Source: CAKVLS01 sp045638465
Lineage (GTDB): Bacteria > Bacillota > Clostridia > Christensenellales > UBA1242
Direction: 5' to 3'
NCBI GenBank assembly: GCA_045638465.1
Contig: JAZUBK010000020.1
Coordinates: 27,707-91,706, forward strand
Length of the DNA: 64,000 nt
This document shows positions 9,085 through 17,559 of the stretch, piece after piece. Both the position numbers and the translations under genes were made by a program. The notes beneath the pieces were generated by a model. That model did no database searches and had not been told where the DNA came from. It saw only the letters and a program-made list of their open reading frames with translations. Within the stretch, counting starts at the first letter, position 1; every line of letters begins with the position of its first letter.

Positions 9085-9977
9085 TGGCTTTTATAGAAGA
9101 AATCATTTCTGTAGGTAACCACGAAAAAGGCTTTGCGCTTTTTAATAAAACAACTGGCGAGTTTATGAGTGACTTTGTTTATTCTAACATCATAAACACC
9201 TCATATGGTTTGCACTTTTTGTACAAAGGCGAAAGTCAAGAAGAATACACTATCGTAGACAACTATGGCAAAGAGGTTGCTTTTGACGAAAATTACCTTT
9301 GGGGATTACTTGGTAGAAGTCCTTTTGGGGTTGGGTGTGTTGTTGGTAAGAAAGACAATAAATGTTATCTTGCAAACTGTAAAGGAAAGATATTGTCAAA
9401 AGGCTACGACAGAAGGATTATGTCTCACTCTGCCTCTTCGAGAATTTTTGAAACTGTAAAAATGCTAGAAGACAGCGGAAGAAAACTTGTTGGTCTTATT
9501 GCTATGGACGGTACAGAACTTGTACCTTGCGAAGATGAGTATATACCAGAGTATGATGATGTATTCGTTTTGACTGAACTTATCGAAAAATATGGTTATG
9601 GCCTTATCAAATACGCAAGTGATGAGATTTTGGCGTCTGATATGATATTTATTAAACTTTTAGAGGCGGCAGTAAAAAGTATTAGAACTTTGCCTGATTT
9701 TGTAAACAATAGGGAATATGTTTTAAACTTTGCCTCAGAAGGTATATCAAATATGTATTATTTGAGGGCAGACCTTTGCTTTGAAAAGGGGATATACCGA
9801 AACAAAGCAGACCTTGACCCTAAACAAACTCGTGATAAGTTTGAAAATATGATTAATAAGATGGTTGAAGAAGGTTTTATCTCAAACAGAATCTCAGCTG
9901 GATATTTGCAAAAGCAAATTGATATCATATTAGAAAAACTATTGGGCAGATGTGATAAGATATTTATATTCGATTAA
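9084..9977 (+). CDS. Unknown protein, possibly WG-repeat-like in its N-terminal half
   Basis: I do not recognise the 297-residue product. Residues 1-160 show repeated short beta units of the type GFALFNKTTGEF, YTIVDNYGKEV and LVGLIAMDGTELVP, each a hydrophobic pair, a polar turn with Gly, then a charged strand. That resembles WG (KWG) repeats. The C-terminal 110 residues are helical and charged. There is no signal peptide or membrane segment, so it is probably cytoplasmic. It is co-translated with the DUF1858 gene and ends at a terminator. Confidence 0.7.
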   Translation: MAFIEEIISVGNHEKGFALFNKTTGEFMSDFVYSNIINTSYGLHFLYKGESQEEYTIVDNYGKEVAFDENYLWGLLGRSPFGVGCVVGKKDNKCYLANCKGKILSKGYDRRIMSHSASSRIFETVKMLEDSGRKLVGLIAMDGTELVPCEDEYIPEYDDVFVLTELIEKYGYGLIKYASDEILASDMIFIKLLEAAVKSIRTLPDFVNNREYVLNFASEGISNMYYLRADLCFEKGIYRNKADLDPKQTRDKFENMINKMVEEGFISNRISAGYLQKQIDIILEKLLGRCDKIFIFD

Positions 9978-10001
9978 AAAGAGCTTTTAGGCTCTTTTTT
10001 T
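9978..10001 (+). terminator. Terminator after the 9084-9977 gene
   Basis: AAAGAGC pairs with GCTCTTT (9978-9984 with 9991-9997) around a 6-base loop, followed by a T-run. Confidence 0.85.
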
Positions 10002-10241
10002 GTTATGACTACTATAATTTGATAGTTTGAGGGGCTTTTTGTGAGGTGAAGCTCTAGAGTAGCCTAAGGCCACTTTTGGGAGGGATAGCTTTTAGTAGGA
10101 CGTTTTTTTGCTATATATTATATAATATATATTAATATAGTAGTAACCTATTTATATATTGTGGTCTTGAGTGCCTTTTTACACTATATTTTGGGGCTAA
10201 AAAATAACCCAAAAATATTCAAACTTTTTTCAAAAAAAGGG
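10002..10241. other. Gene-free AT-rich stretch upstream of the S10 promoter
   Basis: No credible gene is present. A 30-base A/T-only tract at about 10111-10140 contains TATAAT at 10121-10126 but lacks a good -35 partner. It may act as an upstream activating region or as a weak second promoter. Confidence 0.4.
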
Positions 10242-10270
10242 TTGACTTGAGGGTAATATAAGTGTATAAT
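10242..10270 (+). promoter_or_regulatory. Main promoter of the S10-spc-alpha operon
   Basis: TTGACT at 10242-10247 and TATAAT at 10265-10270 have an ideal 17-base spacer. Predicted transcription start is near 10277, giving a leader of about 230 bases before rpsJ. Confidence 0.9.
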
Positions 10271-10276
10271 AACTTT

Positions 10277-10506
10277 GCTGTGAAAATGGGATGAAGCGTG
10301 AAGTTACCACTTATAGCTACATAAGGAGGAGAATTTACGCGGACAAGTTTGGCTAAAAGTCAAGCGACTAACCCTTTGCAAGAAGAGAGAAAGCTTAATA
10401 TTTTTAAGTTTTTTTTATCGTTCACGGTAAGACACACACGGAAAGGTGTAATATCTTTTAGGAAATGCTAAAAGGGTTAGATTGGGTTAAGGAGGAAGAT
10501 ATATAA
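10277..10506 (+). promoter_or_regulatory. Structured 5' leader of the ribosomal operon, possible attenuator
   Basis: Three structures can be read. First, a small hairpin TTGGCT/AGTCAA at 10349-10363. Second, a terminator-like hairpin (10391-10398 with 10404-10411, one G-T pair) directly followed by a T-run. Third, a perfect 10-bp long-range pairing of CTAACCCTTT (10368-10377) with AAAGGGTTAG (10471-10480), which encloses the second hairpin just before the rpsJ ribosome binding site. A long leader with a terminator-like element suggests attenuation or r-protein feedback. That role, and any ligand, is inferred. Confidence 0.5.
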
Positions 10507-10812
10507 ATGGCAACTCAAAAAATTAGAATTAAGTTACAATCTTATGATCACAACTTAATTGACCTAGCTGCAACTAGAATAATCGAAGCAGCTACAAAAG
10601 CAGGTTCAAAGATCGCTGGACCTATTCCACTACCAACAAACAAAGAGGTAGTAACAATCATCAGAAGCCCACACAAATACAAAGATAGTCGTGAGCAATT
10701 TGAAATGAGAACACACAAAAGAGTTATTGATGTTTATACTTCTGCAAAAGCTCTAGATTCACTTATGAAACTAGACCTACCAGCAGGTGTTGATATCAAT
10801 ATCAAACTTTAA
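10507..10812 (+). CDS. rpsJ: 30S ribosomal protein S10
   Basis: The 101-residue S10 is full length. It belongs to the 30S head and, as NusE, also joins antitermination complexes. IRIKLQSYDHNLID at the start and GPIPLPTNKEVVTIIRSPH in the middle (the tRNA-side loop) are family-typical. It is the first gene of the superoperon, behind AAGGAGGAAG. Confidence 0.98.
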   Translation: MATQKIRIKLQSYDHNLIDLAATRIIEAATKAGSKIAGPIPLPTNKEVVTIIRSPHKYKDSREQFEMRTHKRVIDVYTSAKALDSLMKLDLPAGVDINIKL

Positions 10813-10832
10813 TTCGTTAGGGAGAGAATGAT

Positions 10833-11471
10833 ATGAAAAAAGCTATTTTAGGTAAAAAGTTAGGTATGACTCAAGTTTTCACTTCTAACGGATTGGTTAT
10901 TCCAGTTACCGTTGTAGAAGCTGGTCCTTGTACAGTTATACAAAAGAAAACTGAAGAAAAAGACGGCTATGAAGCTGTTGTAGTTGGTTTTGGCGAAACT
11001 AGAGAAAAACTAGTTAACAAACCACAAACTGGTGCTTTCAAGAAAGCAAACGTTTCTGTAAAGAAATATGTAAAAGAATTAGATGTTGACAATTATGCAG
11101 ACCTTGAGGTTGGTAGCGAAATCAAGTGTGACGTATTTGCAGAAGGCGACATCGTAGACGTAACAGGCACAACCAAAGGTCATGGTTTTAGCGGTAATAT
11201 CAAAAGACACAACGCACACAGACTAAAGATGACTCACGGTACAGGTCCTGTACACAGAGAAGTTGGTTCTATGAGTGCTAACTCAACACCAAGCAGAGTA
11301 TTCAAAAATAAATTAATGCCAGGCCATTATGGTGACGAGCAAGTTACTATCCAAAACTTGCAAGTAGTAAAAGTTGATGCAGAAAGAAATGTACTTTTAA
11401 TCAAAGGTGCTATTCCTGGAAACAAAAACGGACTTGTTACTATCAAATCGGCTGTTAAGGCTGGTAAGTAA
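10833..11471 (+). CDS. rplC: 50S ribosomal protein L3
   Basis: The 212-residue protein is a 50S core protein near the peptidyl-transferase centre. It has the MKKAILGKKLGMTQVF start and the conserved GTTKGHGFSGNIKRHNAHR loop, whose Gln is replaced by His as in several lineages. It lies 20 bases after rpsJ with GGGAGAG. Confidence 0.98.
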   Translation: MKKAILGKKLGMTQVFTSNGLVIPVTVVEAGPCTVIQKKTEEKDGYEAVVVGFGETREKLVNKPQTGAFKKANVSVKKYVKELDVDNYADLEVGSEIKCDVFAEGDIVDVTGTTKGHGFSGNIKRHNAHRLKMTHGTGPVHREVGSMSANSTPSRVFKNKLMPGHYGDEQVTIQNLQVVKVDAERNVLLIKGAIPGNKNGLVTIKSAVKAGK

Positions 11472-11482
11472 GGAGAGTAGTT

Positions 11483-12106
11483 ATGCCAAAAGTTAAAGTA
11501 TATAATATGGCTGCTGAAGTTGTAGGAAATATGACTTTGAGTGATGAAGTTTTCGGTTGTGAATACAACGAAGCTCTAATTCATCAAGTAGTAGTAGCTT
11601 ATAACAACAATCAAAGACAAGGCACAAAAAGCGCTTTAACTCGTACAGAAGTTAGAGGCCATGCTAAAAAACCTTGGAGACAAAAAGGTACTGGTAGAGC
11701 AAGACAAGGTTCTACAAAAGGTCCACAATGGGTTGGTGGTGGCGTAGTATTCGCACCAAAACCAAGAGATTTTTCTCAAAAAGTAAACAAACAAGCAAAG
11801 GCTGTAGCTTTCAAATCTGCTATCAGCGCTAAACTTGCAGAACAAAAAGTCGTAGTTTTAGATGCTTTGACAATCAAAGACGCTAAAACAAAAGAGTTTA
11901 TGAATGTTGTAAACAGCTTCAAAATCGAAGGTAACACAGTAGTTGTTGTTGCTGACAAAGACGAAAAAGTTTTGAGAGCTACAAACAATATTCCTTACAT
12001 CAATGTAACAACTGCTGACCTACTAAACACTTATGATCTAGTAGCTTGTAATAAAGTTTATGTTACTAAAGATGCAGTAAAGAAAATAGAGGAGGCTTAT
12101 AAATAA
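11483..12106 (+). CDS. rplD: 50S ribosomal protein L4
   Basis: The 207-residue protein lines the exit tunnel through its long loop, here GHAKKPWRQKGTGRARQGS, which is diagnostic. In some bacteria L4 represses its own operon by binding the S10 leader; the long leader upstream makes that worth asking here. Its TAA overlaps the rplW ATG. Confidence 0.98.
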   Translation: MPKVKVYNMAAEVVGNMTLSDEVFGCEYNEALIHQVVVAYNNNQRQGTKSALTRTEVRGHAKKPWRQKGTGRARQGSTKGPQWVGGGVVFAPKPRDFSQKVNKQAKAVAFKSAISAKLAEQKVVVLDALTIKDAKTKEFMNVVNSFKIEGNTVVVVADKDEKVLRATNNIPYINVTTADLLNTYDLVACNKVYVTKDAVKKIEEAYK

Positions 12107-12408
12107 TGAATGCCTACGATATTATAAAAAGACCGCTACTTTCAGAAAAGAGCTATGCTACTATCGCTGATAAAAAATACACATTTGTAGTAGAAAAAAG
12201 CGCTAACAAAGTAGAAATTAGAAAAGCGGTAGAAGAAATATTCAAAGTTAAAGTTCAAAAAGTAAATACACTAATAGTAAAGGGCAAAGAAAAAACTCAA
12301 AACACTAAAAACGGTAGAACAGTTGGTAAAACTAGCGATTATAAAAAAGCAATCGTTTGGCTAACAGCTGATAGCAAACCAATCGAGTTTTTTGAAAGCC
12401 TAAACTAA
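12106..12408 (+). CDS. rplW: 50S ribosomal protein L23
   Basis: The 100-residue protein sits at the tunnel exit and docks trigger factor and SRP. YDIIKRPLLSEKS and KYTFVVEKSANKVEIRKAVE are standard L23 features. Translation is coupled to rplD through TAATG. Confidence 0.98.
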   Translation: MNAYDIIKRPLLSEKSYATIADKKYTFVVEKSANKVEIRKAVEEIFKVKVQKVNTLIVKGKEKTQNTKNGRTVGKTSDYKKAIVWLTADSKPIEFFESLN

Positions 12409-12428
12409 GGTAAGCGGAGGAATTAAAA

Positions 12429-13256
12429 ATGGCTGTTAGAAGACATAAACCTACTTCTCCTGCACAAAGACAAATGTCTACTGCTGATTTTTCAGTTTTA
12501 ACAAAAAAAGCTCCAGAAAAATCACTACTTGCTGAAAATAGCAAAACAGGTGGTAGAAACTCTTATGGCAGAATTACCGTTAGACACATCGGTGGCGGTA
12601 ACAGAAGAAAATATAGAATTATTGATTTTAGAAGAAGAAAAGATGATGTTCCTGCAACAGTAACTGCAATCGAATATGACCCAAACAGAACTTCATATAT
12701 CGCATTGCTAACATATGCTGATGGAACAAAATCTTATATCCTAGCACCAGTTGGTCTAAACGTTGGTGACAAGGTTATGAGCGGCGAAAACGCTGAAATT
12801 AAAGTTGGTAACTGCTTACCACTAGCTAATATTCCTGTAGGTTCAGTTGTTCACAACATCGAACTTCAACCAGGAAAGGGCGGACAAATTGCTCGTTCTG
12901 CTGGTATCTCTGCTAGACTTATGGCAAGAGAAGGCAAATATGCAACTCTAAAAATGCCAAGTGGCGAAATGAGACTAGTTCTTGCAACTTGCAGAGCTAC
13001 TATCGGTCAAGTTGGCAACATTGAGCATGAAATCATCTCAATCGGTAAAGCTGGTCGTTCAAGACACATGGGTATCAAACCTACAGTTCGTGGTGTTGTT
13101 ATGAACCCAGTTGACCACCCACACGGTGGTGGTGAAGGTAAATCACCAGTTGGTCGTCCAGGACCTGTTACTCCTTGGGGTAAACCTGCTATGGGTCTTA
13201 AGACTAGAGATAGAAAGAAAAGCTCTAACAAATTTATCATAAAGAGAGCTAGATAG
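12429..13256 (+). CDS. rplB: 50S ribosomal protein L2
   Basis: The 275-residue protein is a core 50S protein needed for subunit joining and peptidyl transfer. Motifs seen are GRITVRHIGGGNRRKYRIID and the C-terminal GVVMNPVDHPHGGGEGKS, whose His is the functionally important one. AGCGGAGG precedes the ATG. Confidence 0.99.
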   Translation: MAVRRHKPTSPAQRQMSTADFSVLTKKAPEKSLLAENSKTGGRNSYGRITVRHIGGGNRRKYRIIDFRRRKDDVPATVTAIEYDPNRTSYIALLTYADGTKSYILAPVGLNVGDKVMSGENAEIKVGNCLPLANIPVGSVVHNIELQPGKGGQIARSAGISARLMAREGKYATLKMPSGEMRLVLATCRATIGQVGNIEHEIISIGKAGRSRHMGIKPTVRGVVMNPVDHPHGGGEGKSPVGRPGPVTPWGKPAMGLKTRDRKKSSNKFIIKRAR

Positions 13257-13267
13257 GAGTTAAAGTT

Positions 13268-13543
13268 ATGAGTAGATCATTAAAGAAAAAACCATTCGTT
13301 GAAGAAAGACTTTTTAACAGAGTTAAAGAAATGAATGAATCTAATACTAAAAAAGTCGTTAAAACTTGGTCAAGAGCATCTGTAATTTACCCAGAATTCG
13401 TTGGTCATACAATCGCTGTTCATAATGGTAAAAAACATATCCCTGTTTATTGCACTGCTGAAATGGTAGGCCATAAACTTGGTGAGTTTGCTCCAACAAG
13501 AACATTCAAAGGTCATACTTCTGGTAAGACTTCAGGTAGATAA
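13268..13543 (+). CDS. rpsS: 30S ribosomal protein S19
   Basis: The 91-residue head protein contacts the A-site finger of 23S rRNA. MSRSLKKKPFVEERL, PEFVGHTIAVHNGKKHIPVY and GEFAPTRTFKGH are typical. Confidence 0.98.
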   Translation: MSRSLKKKPFVEERLFNRVKEMNESNTKKVVKTWSRASVIYPEFVGHTIAVHNGKKHIPVYCTAEMVGHKLGEFAPTRTFKGHTSGKTSGR

Positions 13544-13554
13544 GGAGAACAAAA

Positions 13555-13944
13555 ATGGCAAAAAGAATGAGAGAAAAGGCTGAAGCTAGATTCCAAAACA
13601 GAGATACTCGCCCAACAGCTATTACTAAAGATATTAGAATTAGCTCAAGCAAAGTAAGAATTGTTATGGACCTAGTACGTGGCAAAAAATACAATGAAGC
13701 AGTTGCTATTTTGAAAAATACTCCAAATGGTGCTGCTGAACCAATCTTAAAGACTATCATGTCTGCTGCTGCTAACGGTGAGCACAACATGGGTCTAAAC
13801 AAAGACGATATGTTTGTTGCTGAAATCTGGGCAACAGAAGGACCAACTCTAAAGAGACTAAATATTAGAGCTCGTGGTAGAGTTGACAGAATACTAAAAA
13901 GAACAAGCCATATAACTGTTATTATGGATACTATTAAGGAATAA
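13555..13944 (+). CDS. rplV: 50S ribosomal protein L22
   Basis: The 129-residue protein has the globular part (ISSSKVRIVMDLVRGKKYNE) and the tunnel hairpin (ARGRVDRILKRTSHITV). The N terminus is about 15 residues longer than the usual start and is basic (MAKRMREKAEARFQNRD). AAGGAGAAC precedes the ATG. Confidence 0.97.
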   Translation: MAKRMREKAEARFQNRDTRPTAITKDIRISSSKVRIVMDLVRGKKYNEAVAILKNTPNGAAEPILKTIMSAAANGEHNMGLNKDDMFVAEIWATEGPTLKRLNIRARGRVDRILKRTSHITVIMDTIKE

Positions 13945-13960
13945 AGGAGAGAAAAGGCAA

Positions 13961-14635
13961 ATGGGACAAAAAGTTAGTCCACACGGACTTAGAGTAGGAA
14001 TCAACAAGAGCTGGGACTCTTCTTGGTTCGCAGGTAAAGATAACTTTGCTAAATTTTTGAAAGAAGACAACGTTATCAGAACTTTTATTAAGAAAAAATA
14101 TTATGCATGTGCTATTTCAAAAATCGGTATCGAAAGAACAGCTAAAAGACTTGTTGTAAACATCTTTACTGCAAGACCTGGCGTTTTGATCGGTCAAAAG
14201 GGTGCTGGTGTAGAAACTTTGAAGAAAGAAGTTTTGAAACTAACTCAAGCAGATGCAGTTTCTATTAACATCAAAGAAATCAAAAACGTTGATGTTGATG
14301 CAGTACTAGTTGCAGAAAGCATCGCTACTCAACTAGAAAAACGTGTTCACTTTAGAAGAGCTATGAAACAAGTTATGCAAAAAGCTATGAAATCAGGCGT
14401 TCAAGGTATCAAAACTATGGTAAGTGGTCGTCTTGATGGTGCTGATATTGCAAGAAGTGAACATTACCACCTAGGAAATCTTCCACTACAAACTTTGAGA
14501 GCTGATATCGACTATGGTACAGCAGAAGCTGCTACTACATTTGGTATTGTAGGTGTTAAAGTTTGGATTTACAAAGGCGAAATCCTAGGCAAACTAAATG
14601 TTGCTGAAAAAGCTCCAAAAGGAGGAAACAAGTAA
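13961..14635 (+). CDS. rpsC: 30S ribosomal protein S3
   Basis: The 224-residue protein lines the mRNA entry channel. MGQKVSPHGLRVGI at the start, the KH domain GxxG (VLIGQKGAGVETLKKE) and the SGRLDGADIARSE motif are visible. Confidence 0.98.
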   Translation: MGQKVSPHGLRVGINKSWDSSWFAGKDNFAKFLKEDNVIRTFIKKKYYACAISKIGIERTAKRLVVNIFTARPGVLIGQKGAGVETLKKEVLKLTQADAVSINIKEIKNVDVDAVLVAESIATQLEKRVHFRRAMKQVMQKAMKSGVQGIKTMVSGRLDGADIARSEHYHLGNLPLQTLRADIDYGTAEAATTFGIVGVKVWIYKGEILGKLNVAEKAPKGGNK

Positions 14636-14636
14636 T

Positions 14637-15074
14637 ATGTTAATGCCTAAAAGAGTAAAAAGAAGAAAACAACAAAGAGGTAGAATGACTGGTAAAGCTA
14701 CAAGAGGCAATACAATCTCTTACGGCGAATACGGTATCGTTGCTACTGAACCATGTTGGATTACTTCTAATCAAATTGAGGCTGCCCGTGTTGCGATGAC
14801 TCGTTACACAAAAAGAGGCGGTCAAGTATGGATAAAAATATTCCCTCACAAACCAGTTTCTAAGAAACCTGCTGAAACCAGAATGGGTAGCGGTAAAGGT
14901 TCTCCAGAATATTGGGTAGCTGTAGTTAAACCAGGCAGAGTAATGTTTGAACTTGCAGGTATTCCTGAGGAAAACGCTAGAGAAGCACTAAGACTTGCTA
15001 GCCATAAACTTCCATGCAAAACTAAAATTGTTAAAAAAGAAGTTGATACTACAACAGAAGGTGGTGCAATCTAA
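14637..15074 (+). CDS. rplP: 50S ribosomal protein L16
   Basis: The start at 14637 gives MLMPKRVKRRKQQRG, the usual L16 N terminus, with AAGGAGGAAAC upstream inside the end of rpsC; an earlier in-frame start at 14598 would only extend into rpsC. The 145-residue protein binds near the A site. The family motif GKGSPEYWVAVVKPGRVMFE is present. Its TAA overlaps the rpmC ATG. Confidence 0.97.
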   Translation: MLMPKRVKRRKQQRGRMTGKATRGNTISYGEYGIVATEPCWITSNQIEAARVAMTRYTKRGGQVWIKIFPHKPVSKKPAETRMGSGKGSPEYWVAVVKPGRVMFELAGIPEENAREALRLASHKLPCKTKIVKKEVDTTTEGGAI

Positions 15075-15283
15075 TGAAAGTTAACGAAATAAGAAGCATG
15101 ACAAGCGAAGAACTAGTTGCAAAACTAGCTAGTCTAAAGACTGAACTATTTAATCTTCGTTTTCAACATGCTACAGGAAACCTAGCTAATCCAATGTTGC
15201 TTAACACTTTGAAAAAAGATATCGCAAAAATCAAAACAGTTATGACTGAAAGAGAAATTGCAGAAAAGGTTAAGAAGGCATAA
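15074..15283 (+). CDS. rpmC: 50S ribosomal protein L29
   Basis: The 69-residue helical hairpin protein sits at the tunnel exit next to L23. The motif ELFNLRFQHATGNLANP is diagnostic. It is coupled to rplP through TAATG. Confidence 0.97.
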   Translation: MKVNEIRSMTSEELVAKLASLKTELFNLRFQHATGNLANPMLLNTLKKDIAKIKTVMTEREIAEKVKKA

Positions 15284-15294
15284 GGGAGGATAAT

Positions 15295-15561
15295 ATGGAA
15301 AACAATACAGAAAGAAACAATCGTAGAACAAAAATCGGTGTTGTAGTTAGTGACAAAATGGACAAAAAATGTGTCGTAGCTGTTACTTCTAACGAAAAAC
15401 ATCCTCTTTATAAAAAAGTCGTAAAACATACAAAGAAATTCGTTGCTCATGATGAAAATAATGAGTGCAGAGTTGGTGATACAGTAGAAATTATGGAAAC
15501 TAGACCAATTTCTAAAACTTGTCACTTCAGACTTCTTCGTATCGTTGAGAGAGTTAAATAG
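15295..15561 (+). CDS. rpsQ: 30S ribosomal protein S17
   Basis: The 88-residue OB-fold protein binds 16S rRNA helix 11. KIGVVVSDKMDKKCVVAV and the VGDTVEIMETRPISKT segment identify it. GGGAGGA precedes the ATG. Confidence 0.97.
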   Translation: MENNTERNNRRTKIGVVVSDKMDKKCVVAVTSNEKHPLYKKVVKHTKKFVAHDENNECRVGDTVEIMETRPISKTCHFRLLRIVERVK

Positions 15562-15579
15562 GAAAGGAGCAAAATTATT

Positions 15580-15948
15580 ATGGTACAACCTCAAACAAGA
15601 CTTAAAGTCGCTGACAACACAGGTGCTAAACAAATTATGTGTATCCGTGTTCTTGGTGGTTCATTCAGAAGAAGCGGTAATATCGGTGATGTAATTATTG
15701 CTTCTGTTAAAAAAGCAACTCCAGGCGGAGTTGTTAAAAAAGGTGACGTTGTAAAAGCTGTTATCGTAAGAACATCTAAAGGTGTTAGAAGAACTGATGG
15801 TTCTCATATCAAATTTGATGACAATGCAGCTGTTATCATCGATAACCAAAAACAACCTAAAGGAACTCGTATCTTTGGACCTGTTGCAAGAGAATTGAGA
15901 GACGGTGGATATATGAAGATCGTATCTCTTGCTCCAGAGGTTTTATAA
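15580..15948 (+). CDS. rplN: 50S ribosomal protein L14
   Basis: The 122-residue protein forms intersubunit bridges and binds the silencing factor RsfS in many bacteria. The start MVQPQTRLKVADNTGAKQIM and the end IFGPVARELRDGGYMKIVSL are typical. AAAGGAGC lies upstream. Confidence 0.98.
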   Translation: MVQPQTRLKVADNTGAKQIMCIRVLGGSFRRSGNIGDVIIASVKKATPGGVVKKGDVVKAVIVRTSKGVRRTDGSHIKFDDNAAVIIDNQKQPKGTRIFGPVARELRDGGYMKIVSLAPEVL

Positions 15949-15958
15949 GGAGTATATT

Positions 15959-16384
15959 ATGGCTAATATGAACATTAAAAAAGGCGATACAGTTGTAGTT
16001 ATCGCAGGTAAAGATAGCGGCAAAGTTGCCGAAGTACTAGCTTGTTATCCAAAAGATAATAGAGTTACTGTAAAAGGCGTAAACGTTGTAACAAAACACA
16101 ACAAGCCAAGAAGCGCACAAGACAAGGGCGGAATTGTTAAAGTTGAAGGCAAAATTGATGCTTCAAACGTTCAACTAGTTTGTCCTGTATGTGGCAAAGC
16201 AACAAGAGTTGCTCATAAAGAAGTAGATGGCAAAAACGTTAGAGTATGCAAAAAATGTGCTGCTACTATCGATGGAGCTAAAAAAGCTACAAAAGCTGCT
16301 GCTAAAACTGAAGAAAAAGCTGCTCCAAAAGCTAAATCAACTACTACAAAATCTACTACAAAAACTACTAAGGAGGCTAAGTAG
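15959..16384 (+). CDS. rplX: 50S ribosomal protein L24 with lysine/threonine-rich C-terminal extension
   Basis: The start is placed at 15959 (MANMNIKKGDTVVVIAGKD) behind AAGGAG; an in-frame start at 15929 lies within rplN. L24 initiates 50S assembly. The KOW motif is at about residues 5-35, and CPVCGKATR...CKKCGA forms a four-cysteine ribbon seen in some L24 proteins. The protein is 141 residues against about 103 usually. The extra tail (about residues 107-141) is almost only Ala, Lys, Thr and Glu, probably a disordered rRNA-binding extension. Confidence 0.95.
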   Translation: MANMNIKKGDTVVVIAGKDSGKVAEVLACYPKDNRVTVKGVNVVTKHNKPRSAQDKGGIVKVEGKIDASNVQLVCPVCGKATRVAHKEVDGKNVRVCKKCAATIDGAKKATKAAAKTEEKAAPKAKSTTTKSTTKTTKEAK

Positions 16385-16389
16385 AATAT

Positions 16390-16932
16390 ATGAATAGACT
16401 ACAAGAACATTACATTAAAAATGTTGTGCCTGCTTGTGTTAAAGAGTATGGTTATAAAAACGTAATGGAAGTTCCAAAGATTGATAAAATTATTATCAAC
16501 CTAGGTCTTGGTGCTGACAAAGATAATTCAAAGAGCTTCAATGCAGCTCTAGAAGAAATCGCACAAATCACTGGTCAAAAACCAGTAGCTACAACTGCTA
16601 AAAAGTCTATCGCTAACTTCAAAGTTAGACAAGGACAAAAAGTTGGTGCAAAAGTTACACTTAGAGGCGAAAGAATGTATGAGTTTTTAGATAAACTTAT
16701 CTCAATCGCATTCCCAAGAGTTAGAGATTTCAAGGGTATATCTCCAAAAGCATTTGATGGTAGAGGTAACTACGCTCTAGGTATCAAAGAACAACTTATA
16801 TTCCCAGAAATTTCATATGAAAAAGTCGACAAAATTAGAGGTTTTGATGTTGTTATCGTTACAACCGCTAATACAGATAAAGAGGCATTTACTCTTCTAA
16901 AAGAAATGGGTATGCCTTTTGCAACTAGATAA
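16390..16932 (+). CDS. rplE: 50S ribosomal protein L5
   Basis: The 180-residue central-protuberance protein binds 5S rRNA. Motifs are KIIINLGLG, ITGQKPVATTAKKSIANFK and GNYALGIKEQLIFPEI. Full length. Confidence 0.98.
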   Translation: MNRLQEHYIKNVVPACVKEYGYKNVMEVPKIDKIIINLGLGADKDNSKSFNAALEEIAQITGQKPVATTAKKSIANFKVRQGQKVGAKVTLRGERMYEFLDKLISIAFPRVRDFKGISPKAFDGRGNYALGIKEQLIFPEISYEKVDKIRGFDVVIVTTANTDKEAFTLLKEMGMPFATR

Positions 16933-16952
16933 GGCAAAGGGGTTTAAATATT

Positions 16953-17138
16953 ATGGCAAGAAAAGCAATGATTGAAAAACAACAAAGAAAGCAAAAATTC
17001 ACAACTCGTGAATATACAAGATGCTCTATTTGTGGCCGCCCACACGCAGTACTAAGAAAATATGGTATCTGCAGAGTATGTTTTAGAAACCTAGCATACA
17101 AAGGCGAAATCCCTGGTGTTAAAAAGGCTAGTTGGTAG
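16953..17138 (+). CDS. rpsN: 30S ribosomal protein S14, zinc-binding type Z
   Basis: The 61-residue form has the CSIC and CRVC pairs (Cys 24, 27, 40, 43) that bind zinc. This short C+ type is the common S14 of Clostridia and Bacilli; a zinc-free copy for zinc starvation, if any, is not in this window. Confidence 0.97.
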   Translation: MARKAMIEKQQRKQKFTTREYTRCSICGRPHAVLRKYGICRVCFRNLAYKGEIPGVKKASW

Positions 17139-17149
17139 GAGGAGAAATT

Positions 17150-17548
17150 ATGATAGTTACAGATCCAATCGCAGATATGCTTACTCGTATTCGTAATGCT
17201 TTGACAGCAAAACATACAGAAGTTCTTATCCCTGCATCAAAAACAAAAAACACTATTGCTCAAATCCTAGTAAGCGAAGGTTACATCACTTCTGCTGAAT
17301 TAGTGGATTCAGCTAGTTTTAAATCAATCAAAATCATTCTAAAATATGGTCCTAATGGCGAAAAAGTTATCCAAGGTTTGAAGAGAATTTCTAAACCTGG
17401 TCTTAGAGTATATGCAGAAGCTAAAGATATCCCAATGGTTCTTAACGGACTTGGTATCGCAATCGTTTCTACAAACAAAGGCATTATGACTGATAAGCAA
17501 GCTCGTGAACAAAATGTTGGTGGCGAAGTTCTTGCTTATATCTGGTAG
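17150..17548 (+). CDS. rpsH: 30S ribosomal protein S8
   Basis: The start at 17150 (MIVTDPIADMLTRIRNA) follows AGGAGGAG at about 17138-17145; the earlier in-frame start at 17132 lies inside rpsN. The 132-residue protein binds 16S helix 21 and, in other bacteria, represses the spc operon. The ending KQAREQNVGGEVLAYIW is typical. Confidence 0.97.
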   Translation: MIVTDPIADMLTRIRNALTAKHTEVLIPASKTKNTIAQILVSEGYITSAELVDSASFKSIKIILKYGPNGEKVIQGLKRISKPGLRVYAEAKDIPMVLNGLGIAIVSTNKGIMTDKQAREQNVGGEVLAYIW

Positions 17549-17559
17549 GAGGTATTGTT

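Noticed and set aside
10111..10140. A/T-only tract with TATAAT upstream of the S10 promoter
   Set aside because: There is no acceptable -35 and a much better promoter lies at 10242-10270, so it is not called as a promoter.
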